This document shows, piece by piece, positions 9,871 through 19,289 of a DNA stretch of 64,000 bases; within the stretch, counting starts at the first letter, position 1; every line of letters starts with the position of its first letter. The DNA is from RBG-16-34-14 sp963727535 (GTDB lineage Bacteria; Bacteroidota; Ignavibacteria; Ignavibacteriales; Ignavibacteriaceae). A program made the translations under genes and the position numbers. The stretch lies in NCBI GenBank assembly GCA_963727535.1, contig CAVSGR010000006.1, forward strand, positions 124,001 through 188,000, given 5' to 3'. The notes under the pieces were generated by a model. It worked only from the letters and a program-made list of their open reading frames with translations. It was not told the DNA's origin and did no database searches.

Positions 9871-9904
9871 AAGACTCCGGTTCAAATAAATGAGCCGGAG
9901 TCTT
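9871..9904. terminator. Bidirectional hairpin terminator
   Basis: A 14-base stem (AAGACTCCGGTTCA with TGAGCCGGAGTCTT, one G-T wobble) surrounds a 6-base loop and is flanked by T-rich sequence on the plus strand. It sits between the convergent lipoprotein and PorV-like genes and can stop transcription from both sides. Confidence 0.88.
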
Positions 9905-9910
9905 TTTATT

Positions 9911-10942
9911 TTAAAAGCCTACAGATAAAGAAACAACATGGTTCCCATCAAAATATTTGGTGTACCTGTATGCGTAATCTACTTTTAAATCGAGGTTTGA
10001 TAATTCATAATCAACTCCAACTCCGGCAGTAAGACCATAAATGTATGTCTCCTGAACCGCCTCTGGAGCTAATGAATAACCGGCTCTTAAAAAGAAGACA
10101 TCATTATAACCATATTCCAAACCTAGCCTATATTCATCATCAGAGAAGTTATTATTCTGAAATGATATTGATGTCTGCAAAGAATTGTACTCATCAATTT
10201 TGGGTTTATATCCAAACCCAATTTGGAATACAGATGGTAATTCATAAGAGGCAGCATCAATTTTATAATATTGAGGGGGTCTGTTATAATCTGTTACATC
10301 TGCCTGGACAAATAATGCCGAGCCGTCATACTTCATTTGTGGCCCTATATTTTTCAGGACTATTCCGAAACTCAATCCATTGAAATCTGCAAGATTATCA
10401 TAAATAACTCCAACATCGAAAGCTACTCCATTTGCAGTAGCATCACCTAATGTTTCAGTTATATATTTCGCAGTCAAACCAACAGCTATTCTATCTGTTA
10501 ATTGATTGGAATAGGATATCCCTGCAGTAAGAATTTGTGGGGAGAAAAATGTCCCATCACCATCGGGTTGAGATGTGGTTGTAACCGGAATATCTCCAAC
10601 GGAAAGAGACTTTACACTTAAAGATAAAACACCGAAGCCTTCAAATTTCCCTGCGACGGCTCCATACTCAACACCAATGTCGGCAATATAGTTCATGTGT
10701 GAGAAAGTCATTTCCGCAGAATTGTTCATCTTTGCAACTCCGGCAGGATTCCAGTAAAGAGCTTCGAGCCCGTTTGCTGTAGAAACACCCTGCTCACCCA
10801 TTGCTATACCACGCACACCAACGGGAATGAGAAGCTGGTTGGCCCCACCTGTTCCTGTTCTGTTACCTCCTCCCGCATAAGCGTTATCCAATCCCAGCAG
10901 GAGAATAAGTAACATAAATGTTAATCCGATTATTTTTTTCAT
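9911..10942 (-). CDS. PorV/PorQ-like outer-membrane beta-barrel
   Basis: This 343-residue protein has a signal peptide (to about residue 23, NAYAGG) and then the PorV/PorQ N-terminal signature: LLIPVGVRGIAMG followed by GLEALYWNPAGVA. The rest is a run of amphipathic strands ending in a phenylalanine (VVSLSVGF), as expected of an outer-membrane barrel. Related FadL-like proteins act in type IX secretion, where PorV shuttles cargo. It follows the sorting-domain protein with 32 bases between them, so it is probably co-transcribed with it and may be a dedicated partner. Its exact role (shuttle or structural) is inferred. Confidence 0.82.
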   Translation of the reverse strand: MKKIIGLTFMLLILLLGLDNAYAGGGNRTGTGGANQLLIPVGVRGIAMGEQGVSTANGLEALYWNPAGVAKMNNSAEMTFSHMNYIADIGVEYGAVAGKFEGFGVLSLSVKSLSVGDIPVTTTSQPDGDGTFFSPQILTAGISYSNQLTDRIAVGLTAKYITETLGDATANGVAFDVGVIYDNLADFNGLSFGIVLKNIGPQMKYDGSALFVQADVTDYNRPPQYYKIDAASYELPSVFQIGFGYKPKIDEYNSLQTSISFQNNNFSDDEYRLGLEYGYNDVFFLRAGYSLAPEAVQETYIYGLTAGVGVDYELSNLDLKVDYAYRYTKYFDGNHVVSLSVGF

Positions 10943-10974
10943 TATTAAAACTCCTTAATTAAACTTATGTTTTG

Positions 10975-13900
10975 TTAAAACCTATCCAGAATCTGCTGTT
11001 CCTGGATTATAGCAACTTTCAAAATTTTAGTCCTGCCAACTTCGGGCATATCTATATAAGCGATATATAAACCGCTGGCTACTGGTAACCCGGATTCGTT
11101 GGCTAAATCCCATCTTTGGAAAGTCGAGGAATTGTCTTTTTCTATTGTTCGAACCATTACACCTGCAAGATTAAACAACCTGATAGTTGCTTTAGCAGGC
11201 AAGTGAGTGAATGTAACAAAACGATTGTATTTGTTTAATTCCTCAGTGTTAACACCATAATAAGGATTCGGATATACATTCACTTTGTTAACATCTTCTG
11301 TAGCCTGTTTTGAATCATACGATTCTTTCGGTGCTGTAAATGTAAATACGTCTGTTAGTGCATTGGGAACCGTCATTCTGATTCTGAATACTGTCCCAAT
11401 CTCTGGTTGCGCATTAACACTCCCATCGCCCTGACTTTGATTCCAGTTAAACAATACTACACGTGCTAAATGTTCAGTCCAGGTTTCGCCACGAGTGGTT
11501 GGACTTTCAGCAACAAACGCCTGATAACCTGCATCACCCGGTGTCATATCCCCCGGCATATAGAAATAAATTAAATCGCTGTAGGGATCGTTGTTCGCAC
11601 TTGAAGCTTCATGATCTAGGATGAAATCAAAGGTCGGTACTCCTGCCCCAACAGTATCACTATTATCAAAGATGGCAGGAATCATTCTGACATCATCACT
11701 CGGGTCATCCAGATTCGGACCTAAAAACCAGAGTTCAAATGGGACATCATATGTACCAGCTGTTATGTTATCATGAAATTCGGTTGGCCATAGTGCCTTT
11801 CCTGAACCCGTCCATCTTATTTCGTAATTATTGGGAATCAATAAATTAAATAAGGAACCATCGCGGGTTATCCTATTGAGCATTGTTTCATGGTCGCCAA
11901 CAGTATTGGGTCCTGCCGCAAAGAAATAATATCCTCCGGCTACTTGCATCGGGGTTTCAACACAACCGCTTAAAGCTCCTCCGTTTGGTGACCCCAATAC
12001 ATCTCTAAACCAATCTGCAGACATACCTTTCCCATCAGAAGGCGGTGAAGTAATTTCATAGGTACATTCTGCCCCGGTAATTGGTCCGCTGGCATTTGCT
12101 GTAACATCGAATCCTTTAACATCAAGAGGGGCTCCTTGTGTTCTAAATTGAATACCATCTGCAATAGGTGATTCTTCATCAGCATTCTGATTAGTTTGAT
12201 TGGCAAGAACACGCACACCATCTTCTCTATCAACATTCCATACTATCGATCCACCGGGAAGAGTATCAAATGTAACCGTATATTGCATTCCCGTTAACTT
12301 GGTAGGATCAACTATAATAGGAAACAAATTACCATCACTTGGATTACCAAATGTTGTTGTATGTGCAACCTGTAGGGTGTCCTGATCAGCCCCATTATAA
12401 TCATACCCGGGTGATATTGCAGTAGGAACAATAGTTAAGATACTTATTGGATTTTCCAGATTTGTGATAGTAGCATCAGGGTTGTAAGCATACGCGGTTA
12501 CTGCAAAATAATAGCGATTACCGTTTACAAGTGGTACACCACTTTTTATTTCATCTGATGTAATTTCCAGATATCTTTTTATTCCGGTATCATTACCGAA
12601 CTGCTGAACTTTTGTTGCAACAACACCGGTGGTAACATCAAAGAATTGTCCTTCAATTTTTAACACTCCATTTACTATATCATATGTTGCGATTCTTTTT
12701 CCTTCTCCAACAGAGGCTGCGGCATTTGGCAACTGGTAAACATTATATCCTTCAAACTTATAGCCTTTGGAATCGAAGTTTTCAGTCTGGCTTACTTTGG
12801 TTGAATTCTCACCCCAATCAATTACTATTTTTTTATCAAGAGCATAATATACTTTCAGGTCGGGGTCATAAGTCCCGGGAATACTAACTTCCGGTGCAGG
12901 AGGAGCTGTGGGTAAATCAAAAAAGTTATCAAAAGCGTCCTGCGCTGTTCTATCATAGAATTTTAATAAGCCAATTGCTGATAAGCGATCGACGCCGGGA
13001 ATTGCACCAGCAACTATTTCGGCTACAACAACTTCCTGTGTATCTCCGGGAGCCATAGTGAATGGACCGGATGCCTGACCAATACGGCGATCACCTGAAG
13101 GCAATAGTACTCCATCAATCCAGCCTTGCTTACTAACAGGATCACCAGTAAGAGCATAAGTTGTAGGTAAGCCCGTTACTGCATCAACAAATAAATCGCC
13201 GGTTTTTCCTATACGTCCCTGGAAAAAATTATAAAATTGTGTCGATCCTTCGAGTGCTTTTCTTGTAGGGTCTGTAACATTTGCATCGCCTCTGGCAAAG
13301 TAATAGAATGCTGTCATAGGGAGATTTATTTTACCTGGGCCTACTCTCTGGCTATTAAAGATACCGAAGTCTTCGGCATCATCAACTCCATTTTTATTTT
13401 TATCTTCACCAGCCACACCATCTACAATCGGTCCCTGGAAAAAGTCAAATCCCACTGCGGGCGGTGGAAGAGGATTATATGTTGCATCGTTTGCATTGGC
13501 ATTATAGCAGTAGCCCAAACTTAAAACTGTGTCACATCCTGCAAAATCGTCAGTAGCGTTTCCATCATCGACATCGGACCACATAGAAACATACATATCG
13601 TGAAAAACAGCATTACTTTTGTTTATCAACTTATATTTTCTGAAGATCATACTTCCAAGAGCACCTGTTCTATTATAAGCCCAATATGTTGCCTGCTGTT
13701 CAACACCAATTGGAAGCGCACCATAAAGATCGGCAGTGTTGCCCGGATTTAAATCATTTGCAACGGACCAAATTGTTTGGTCGGACCCCGGCACTCCCGG
13801 GATATCAACATCGGGTTCATAAGTTCCGTTACCGTTTACATCATCGAATGGAGCACCATATTGAGCAGGCCATTCCATCCAATCGGTTTCGTATTGAGCC

Positions 13901-14415
13901 CTGATTTGATCCTCGGTTCCTTCATTATCATTAACTTCAGCGGAGAGATCTGCCTGCGGACCACCTGGATAAACATCAGGTCTCACCCTAAATATTCTTA
14001 CATCCGATTCGCTCGTAGATTCAGCAGTTAACTGGTCATACGGTTTCCCATTATCTAATATTCTTCCGCCTTGAAGACCGGATGAATAAGCGGAACCCCC
14101 GACTCTAACCTGTGGATCGCCCTCAATTCTTACTCCCCACAACAAACCGGATTGGAATACTGCCGTTTTACCACTTCCCTTAGGATAAACCAATCCAGAA
14201 TTCTGTTCGTCTCTATCAATATCCGTTATCCCATCATTTTTTATAACGGTAGAAATACTGTTAACGTTTAACAAAGCCCTGATCGGGGTGCCTTCTGTTT
14301 TACTCAGACGCTTTGCACCTTTATCTTTTTGTTCCCCTTTTGCATTAATACAGGGAGAGCTTAAGGCTACACCCAGTATTAACAAAAGAAGTAACTTAAA
14401 TATTTTCGAATTCAT
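10975..14415 (-). CDS. Large surface protein with type IX secretion C-terminal sorting domain
   Basis: This 1146-residue protein begins with a signal peptide and ends with a type IX sorting domain of about 95 residues. That domain starts at VNVYPNPYYG (about residue 1047), contains IRLFNLAGVMVRTIEK, and ends with SGLYIAYIDM and a KILKVAII strand. Such domains direct export across the outer membrane. The body is rich in Asp, Gly and Asn with many short beta-strand repeats and fibronectin-like stretches (YFAVTAYAYNPDA), and shows no catalytic motif I can identify. It lies between the TonB receptor gene and the PorV-like gene with gaps of 41 and 32 bases. It is probably exported as a surface adhesin, matrix or substrate-binding protein; its function is otherwise unknown. 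Confidence 0.85.
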   Translation of the reverse strand: MNSKIFKLLLLLILGVALSSPCINAKGEQKDKGAKRLSKTEGTPIRALLNVNSISTVIKNDGITDIDRDEQNSGLVYPKGSGKTAVFQSGLLWGVRIEGDPQVRVGGSAYSSGLQGGRILDNGKPYDQLTAESTSESDVRIFRVRPDVYPGGPQADLSAEVNDNEGTEDQIRAQYETDWMEWPAQYGAPFDDVNGNGTYEPDVDIPGVPGSDQTIWSVANDLNPGNTADLYGALPIGVEQQATYWAYNRTGALGSMIFRKYKLINKSNAVFHDMYVSMWSDVDDGNATDDFAGCDTVLSLGYCYNANANDATYNPLPPPAVGFDFFQGPIVDGVAGEDKNKNGVDDAEDFGIFNSQRVGPGKINLPMTAFYYFARGDANVTDPTRKALEGSTQFYNFFQGRIGKTGDLFVDAVTGLPTTYALTGDPVSKQGWIDGVLLPSGDRRIGQASGPFTMAPGDTQEVVVAEIVAGAIPGVDRLSAIGLLKFYDRTAQDAFDNFFDLPTAPPAPEVSIPGTYDPDLKVYYALDKKIVIDWGENSTKVSQTENFDSKGYKFEGYNVYQLPNAAASVGEGKRIATYDIVNGVLKIEGQFFDVTTGVVATKVQQFGNDTGIKRYLEITSDEIKSGVPLVNGNRYYFAVTAYAYNPDATITNLENPISILTIVPTAISPGYDYNGADQDTLQVAHTTTFGNPSDGNLFPIIVDPTKLTGMQYTVTFDTLPGGSIVWNVDREDGVRVLANQTNQNADEESPIADGIQFRTQGAPLDVKGFDVTANASGPITGAECTYEITSPPSDGKGMSADWFRDVLGSPNGGALSGCVETPMQVAGGYYFFAAGPNTVGDHETMLNRITRDGSLFNLLIPNNYEIRWTGSGKALWPTEFHDNITAGTYDVPFELWFLGPNLDDPSDDVRMIPAIFDNSDTVGAGVPTFDFILDHEASSANNDPYSDLIYFYMPGDMTPGDAGYQAFVAESPTTRGETWTEHLARVVLFNWNQSQGDGSVNAQPEIGTVFRIRMTVPNALTDVFTFTAPKESYDSKQATEDVNKVNVYPNPYYGVNTEELNKYNRFVTFTHLPAKATIRLFNLAGVMVRTIEKDNSSTFQRWDLANESGLPVASGLYIAYIDMPEVGRTKILKVAIIQEQQILDRF

Positions 14416-14456
14416 TTTTATTTAATCTCCTATGTTATTTCTTGTTTAAGAACTAA

Positions 14457-17400
14457 TTAATATTCGAGACGAACACCAAACTGAATTTGCCTTGGCGGTC
14501 CATACAAGTATGGTTGTGTTGTGTAAGCTGCTCCAGTTGTAGCAAGCTGCCATTGTTCGTAATAATCGAGATTAATTGCTCTGTATAAAGCTGCAAAGGT
14601 CGGATCGGCGAGAGCTCTTTCAAGACCAACCCCGGGAGTTGTTAAGTAGCCATCGTCCGATGCGGACCCGGTTCTTAGAAATACATTCTGAATATTCTTT
14701 GTATCGAACACGTTGATTACATTTATATAGATGTTCGCAGCAAGCTGATCAAACAAGTTGATAGTTTTATCTATTCGTAAATCAACCTGGTAATTCCACG
14801 GTGTAGTCGAAGCATTTAAAGGTTCAACCGGCTGTCTGTCGCGGGCATCTCCTTCGAGATTAGCCCCACCTATACCAACCGTATAGGGGTGTCCACTATT
14901 AAAGGTAAGTAATGCCGATATACCCAGATCTTGCAATATCGGACCACCGTCACCTTTTGAAAAACGGTAATCCAAATTAATGTTACCCCTTACGGCATTA
15001 TTGAATTCAAGCGAAGAGATATATTGAGGAGCAAAACGTGTAACACCATCTAATGGTGCTCCTACAATACCTCTGTTTGAATTTGGAAAAGAGCCGGTTC
15101 CCTGCGCATCCTGAAATGAAATTGATCCATTAACAAGGAATCTTGACTGGCGTCTCATGTTAAATGAAATCTCAAGACCTTTTGTCGTGGCAAAATCACC
15201 ATTGGTTAATACCGCGTAAGCACCATATCTTGAATTAGTAACATTCTGTTGTGTGTAAACAACCTGGTCCTGTATATCTTTATAGTAACCGGTTATATCA
15301 AATGAAGCGAAATCGCCTATTTGTTGTGTAAATCCAAGTTCATATTGTGTTGTTCTTGTTGGTCTAACGTTAAAACCAACTGGTGCAGGAATAAAGAATC
15401 CACCGCTTAAGTTATTTGAAGTAGCATACCATCCCTGATAAATATCTCTCAACCTGGTTTGCTGAACAAACTTTCCATACTGAGCATGAAATATTGTTTG
15501 GTCAGTAACAGGGAAAGAAAAACCTAGACGCGGACTGACAGAACTAAAGGAAGGTACATCAACTAATCCTACCGGGTTACCATTGGCATCGCCGATAAGA
15601 GTTTTATCATCTTTTACAAAAGTTTCTTCCGGTCTTTCCGGATTAATTAATTGTTGATTATCTACATTAATGTAATCGTACCGCAAGCCAACATTTATAA
15701 TGAGATCTTTATATTCAATTTTATCCTGGATATAACCGCCGGCAAATACCGGCTTATGAGCTGCGTTAGCACCAGTTATTGTATTTGTTTCTCCATTATA
15801 TTCATTACCAAATAAATCGTAACCATAGTTGTTTACGCCACGACCGATGTAAACCACATTTTCGCTTTGATTTCCCCTGTTTGCAAGTAAACCGGCAAGG
15901 GTAAAAACTCCCTCATTAGAAAAACTATAATTTCTTATTGTGTATAATTGGAGTTCGCCGCCCACTTTGATACTATGTGCTTTTCCAACCAACATAGACA
16001 AAGCAGCATTAAAATTGAGATTTTCATTTCGTGCTTTCCCATATCCGGCTATCACATCGCCGGGCGAATTAATTGCCCAATCATAAATCTGATACTGGGG
16101 TTCTCTGGTATATCTTGTTGTATTGGTTGGTCTGTTTTCCCAGACAATTCCTGCCTGTGCGTTTGCAACGCTGTCTCCATATCCTAAATAATTATCTTTT
16201 AAATAGGGATCGAATGTATGCGTTTTACTGAATGAATATCCCCCGCTTAATTCATAAAACGTTTTGGAATTAATTATATGTGTAATCTTTAAACTAAATG
16301 CTCCATTATTTCTATCTATTTGTTCTGTTCTGTCAAGATCCAGCATGTTTGCAATATTACCAGTCACTCTCGCTGTACTATAAGGATTAAAATTAGTTGA
16401 TTTGGTATACGTGCCGACAATTCTGAAAATAAGTGGATTAAAATCCAGCGTGAGGGTTCCCGTGGCATTCAACTGATCCAAAGAATTTTTATAAAGTGCC
16501 CCGGCAGGATAAGTGAAATTTACAGTATCGCCGGTAGTGGGATCTCCAATTTTACCAAGATTAATTCCCGGGTATGGTTGTGGATTCTGGTCCGCCTGAT
16601 ATGTATAATCGACTAACCCGAATAATTTAAAACGTTCATCTAAAATCGGCCCGCTAACCGTACCGATAAGTTCCGAGTAGCCATACCAGTTAGTGCCCAA
16701 TCTTGACTTCCCATCATATCTATCACCCCTGCCCTTAAATGTGATATTATCTGTAATATATTCTACACTTGCTTTATAATTTGGAGTTCCGGATTTAAAT
16801 TGAGTATATATGATACCTGCATTAGCCCCGCCGTATTCAGCAGTATATCCACCAGCCTGCACCTGAATTTCCTCAACAGCATCCTGGCTTATCGTAACTT
16901 TGCGACCTCCAACCATAGGATTTGTAATATTGGCGCCTTCAAGATAATAACCAACTTCATCCTGTCTTCCTCCTCTGACAAAAACTGTTTTATCCTGAAC
17001 GTTCACACCGGGTGTAAGTGCAAGAATATTATTTATCCCCCTGATTGGCAAAGCATCGATTTGGTCATTAGTTGTAATTCTGTTTGCATTAGTGCTGCTT
17101 TTGTTTACCAGTGGTTTTTGTGCGACAACTTCCACTTCACCGACTTGAACGCCTTCTGCTGGTAACTGAAAATTAAGTTCGGTTGTTAAATCCGCATTAA
17201 CACGAACATTAGATACTGTAATTGTTTGATATCCTATATATGAAGCTCTTACCTGGTAAACACCGGCATCCAGATTAAGAATGATAAATTCTCCATTCAC
17301 GTCTGTTGCGGAACCGAATGATGTACCAAGAACTAAAACGTTGGCTCCAATTAAAGGTTCCCCAGTTTGAAGATCTGTTACATTCCCTTTTATCTTTCCG

Positions 17401-17468
17401 ACAGTTCCTGCCTGTACAGTTAGCGGCAGCAATAGTAGAAAGAGCAAAACGGTGAACAATTTGTTCAT
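14457..17468 (-). CDS. TonB-dependent receptor with N-terminal carboxypeptidase-like domain
   Basis: This 1003-residue protein has a signal peptide (to about residue 20), a CarboxypepD_reg-like domain (GKIKGNVTDLQTGEPLIGAN, roughly 23-110), and a TonB plug (DQIDALPIRGINNILALTPG, then VFVRGGRQDEVGYYLEG). A C-terminal 22-strand-type barrel ends IQFGVRLEY. This is the SusC/OAR-like layout. It would import a large ligand or act as a surface platform; the ligand is unknown. It has a strong Shine-Dalgarno (AGGAGAGA). It is the first gene of the receptor, cargo and PorV-like trio, so all three may be one transcript. Confidence 0.9.
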   Translation of the reverse strand: MNKLFTVLLFLLLLPLTVQAGTVGKIKGNVTDLQTGEPLIGANVLVLGTSFGSATDVNGEFIILNLDAGVYQVRASYIGYQTITVSNVRVNADLTTELNFQLPAEGVQVGEVEVVAQKPLVNKSSTNANRITTNDQIDALPIRGINNILALTPGVNVQDKTVFVRGGRQDEVGYYLEGANITNPMVGGRKVTISQDAVEEIQVQAGGYTAEYGGANAGIIYTQFKSGTPNYKASVEYITDNITFKGRGDRYDGKSRLGTNWYGYSELIGTVSGPILDERFKLFGLVDYTYQADQNPQPYPGINLGKIGDPTTGDTVNFTYPAGALYKNSLDQLNATGTLTLDFNPLIFRIVGTYTKSTNFNPYSTARVTGNIANMLDLDRTEQIDRNNGAFSLKITHIINSKTFYELSGGYSFSKTHTFDPYLKDNYLGYGDSVANAQAGIVWENRPTNTTRYTREPQYQIYDWAINSPGDVIAGYGKARNENLNFNAALSMLVGKAHSIKVGGELQLYTIRNYSFSNEGVFTLAGLLANRGNQSENVVYIGRGVNNYGYDLFGNEYNGETNTITGANAAHKPVFAGGYIQDKIEYKDLIINVGLRYDYINVDNQQLINPERPEETFVKDDKTLIGDANGNPVGLVDVPSFSSVSPRLGFSFPVTDQTIFHAQYGKFVQQTRLRDIYQGWYATSNNLSGGFFIPAPVGFNVRPTRTTQYELGFTQQIGDFASFDITGYYKDIQDQVVYTQQNVTNSRYGAYAVLTNGDFATTKGLEISFNMRRQSRFLVNGSISFQDAQGTGSFPNSNRGIVGAPLDGVTRFAPQYISSLEFNNAVRGNINLDYRFSKGDGGPILQDLGISALLTFNSGHPYTVGIGGANLEGDARDRQPVEPLNASTTPWNYQVDLRIDKTINLFDQLAANIYINVINVFDTKNIQNVFLRTGSASDDGYLTTPGVGLERALADPTFAALYRAINLDYYEQWQLATTGAAYTTQPYLYGPPRQIQFGVRLEY

Positions 17469-17839
17469 GTTCTCTCTCCTTGAGATATTATTATTTAATT
17501 ATTTTATTGCCCGCTAAATAAAAGAAACTGTTGCCCGCAGAGAACTTAATGTTGTTCTCTACTATCTAACTAACCGTTTTTTATCAGGGTATAGATAGGT
17601 TTAAATTGCTGGATGTAAATGCAGTGTAGAAAATTTTTCTATATAACTCCTTTTTTGTTTTTTACCATTACAAAGCAAGCAAAAATACTGATAAAGTCAA
17701 TACAGATAAATTTATCCATTCGGAGGAATTTTTCTTTATTTATTAAAAAAAACTCACACCGGGAACTTTTTTTGTATAAATTAAGTTTTAATTTTGTGTG
17801 TGTGATTGAAATAACAACATTTTAGCATTTAATAAAAAA
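17469..17839. other. Intergenic region upstream of the TonB receptor trio
   Basis: No gene is seen in these 371 bases. They contain two direct copies of TTGCCCGC (17507-17514 and 17531-17538) and an inverted repeat AGAGAAC/GTTCTCT (17539-17545 and 17554-17560). All lie in what should be the promoter or leader of the minus-strand trio, so they are candidate regulator sites. The rest is AT-rich. The plus-strand DUF2203 gene begins at the right end. Confidence 0.5.
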
Positions 17840-18220
17840 ATGACAACTGCAACCAAATATTTTACTCCTGCGGAAGCTCGTAATACTCTTCCACTTGTAA
17901 AAAAAATAGTGAAGGATATCCTCGACACATCTAAAGAAATGAAATTAATCGCCGATGATTTTGGCATCAAAAATATTAATAATAATCCACAGCTAAGAAA
18001 AATGGCTGATGAAATCGATGGTTTTATTTCTGAACTTGAAGAGGTTGGATGTTTTTATAAAGACTGGAACTTCACAATTGGGCTTGTAGATTTTCCAGCC
18101 GTTATTGATAACAGGGAAGTCATGCTCTGCTGGAAAAGCGATGAAGATGAAATAAAATTTTATCACGATATCGATTCCGGCTATCCTGGTAGAAAACCAA
18201 TTCCTGAAGAATATTTTTAA
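17840..18220 (+). CDS. DUF2203 family protein
   Basis: This 126-residue protein matches the DUF2203 family, with KYFTPAEARNTLPLVKKIV at the start and the C-terminal CWKSDEDEIKFYHDIDSGYPGRK segment, which is the most conserved part. Members are small soluble proteins of unknown function widespread in bacteria. The length is normal. It precedes the tag gene by 18 bases on the same strand, so it may be co-expressed with a DNA-repair enzyme, but no functional link is established. Confidence 0.85.
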   Translation: MTTATKYFTPAEARNTLPLVKKIVKDILDTSKEMKLIADDFGIKNINNNPQLRKMADEIDGFISELEEVGCFYKDWNFTIGLVDFPAVIDNREVMLCWKSDEDEIKFYHDIDSGYPGRKPIPEEYF

Positions 18221-18238
18221 TAAAATCTTTCCTAACTA

Positions 18239-18820
18239 ATGCCGTCAAAAAATAACAACAGATGCGGCTGGTCATCCAGAGAAATTATTATGATTAAATA
18301 TCATGATAAAGAATGGGGGGTTCCGCTACACAACGACAAAAAACTTTTTGAGTTTCTCGTTCTTGAAGGATTCCAGGCGGGATTAAGCTGGCTCACCATA
18401 TTAAAGAAAAGAGAAAATTTTAGAAAAGCCTTTGATAATTTCGATTTTAATAAAGTTGCAAAGTACAATAAGAGAAAAATAAATTCTTTATTAAAAGATG
18501 CTGGAATAATCCGCAACAGGTTGAAAATAGAAGGCACCATTGCGAATGCAAAAGCTTTTATTGAAACCAGGAAAGAATTCGGGACTTTTGACAAATACAT
18601 CTGGTCATTTGTAAATGGTAAACCGATACAAAATAAACTTAAATCGTTAAATGATATCCCTGCCAAAACTGAACTCTCAGATAAAATAAGTGCAGATTTG
18701 AAAAAACGCGGATTTAAATTTGTCGGTTCTACAATAGTATATGCACATATGCAGGCAACCGGAATGGTGAATGATCACACTCTAGATTGTTTCAGACATA
18801 AAGAAGTAAAAAAATTATAA
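18239..18820 (+). CDS. tag: DNA-3-methyladenine glycosylase I
   Basis: This 193-residue protein matches the Tag family, which removes 3-methyladenine from alkylated DNA. It shows RCGWSS near the N-terminus, the MIKYHDKEWGVP motif, the EGFQAGLSWLTIL core, and the C-terminal zinc-site segment MVNDHTLDCFRHKE. Putative zinc ligands are the cysteine in RCGW, the histidine in YHDKEW, and the histidine and cysteine in NDHTLDC, in the same order as the E. coli enzyme. The length is typical. It acts in the cytoplasm, in base excision repair. Confidence 0.93.
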   Translation: MPSKNNNRCGWSSREIIMIKYHDKEWGVPLHNDKKLFEFLVLEGFQAGLSWLTILKKRENFRKAFDNFDFNKVAKYNKRKINSLLKDAGIIRNRLKIEGTIANAKAFIETRKEFGTFDKYIWSFVNGKPIQNKLKSLNDIPAKTELSDKISADLKKRGFKFVGSTIVYAHMQATGMVNDHTLDCFRHKEVKKL

Positions 18821-18845
18821 TTACATTAGTTTAAGACTAATAACA

Positions 18846-19289
18846 TTGGTGTCAAAGATGAAATCTATTTTAGCTTTATCAATTTTTCTTTTACTACAAT
18901 CAAGTATTCTCTCACAAGTTGATAACTCAACACCTTTTATAAACATTATGAAAGCTGAGTTCGACGCGTACCAGAAAAAAGATCCTTCTCTTTGGACGAA
19001 ATATGCTGATGATGACGCTGTTTTTATCGGTATTGACAACAGCGTTAAAACAAAAGACCAGATAATAGAAGAAATGAAAAGCACCTCTTTTCCCAGCTCA
19101 GCGAAAGAAACATATGATAATGTGGTTACAAAAATATTTGGCAACACTGCAATTCTGTCATGTATAGCAACTTTTACTTACACAGATGCAGTTGGAAATA
19201 AAAAAAATTTAATGTTCAAATTTACGCGTGTACATGTAAAGGAAGGAAATGAATGGAAACTTGTTTACCACAGTTCCATACCAATTTAG
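18846..19289 (+). CDS. Exported SnoaL/NTF2-fold protein (DUF4440-like)
   Basis: This 147-residue protein has a signal peptide ending near SSILSQVD and then an NTF2-like domain, with KAEFDAYQKKDPSLWTKYADDDAVFIGIDNS and the strand-rich tail EGNEWKLVYHSSIPI. Such domains bind small molecules or act as isomerase-like enzymes; no catalytic residues can be assigned here. Its stop overlaps the stop of the convergent oxidoreductase gene by four bases (TTAG shared). One of three NTF2-like proteins in the window. Confidence 0.75.
   Translation: MVSKMKSILALSIFLLLQSSILSQVDNSTPFINIMKAEFDAYQKKDPSLWTKYADDDAVFIGIDNSVKTKDQIIEEMKSTSFPSSAKETYDNVVTKIFGNTAILSCIATFTYTDAVGNKKNLMFKFTRVHVKEGNEWKLVYHSSIPI

Noticed and set aside
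13237..13524. Plus-strand frame opposite the sorting-domain protein
   Set aside because: No ribosome site and no family; its cysteine-rich pattern comes from the opposite strand.
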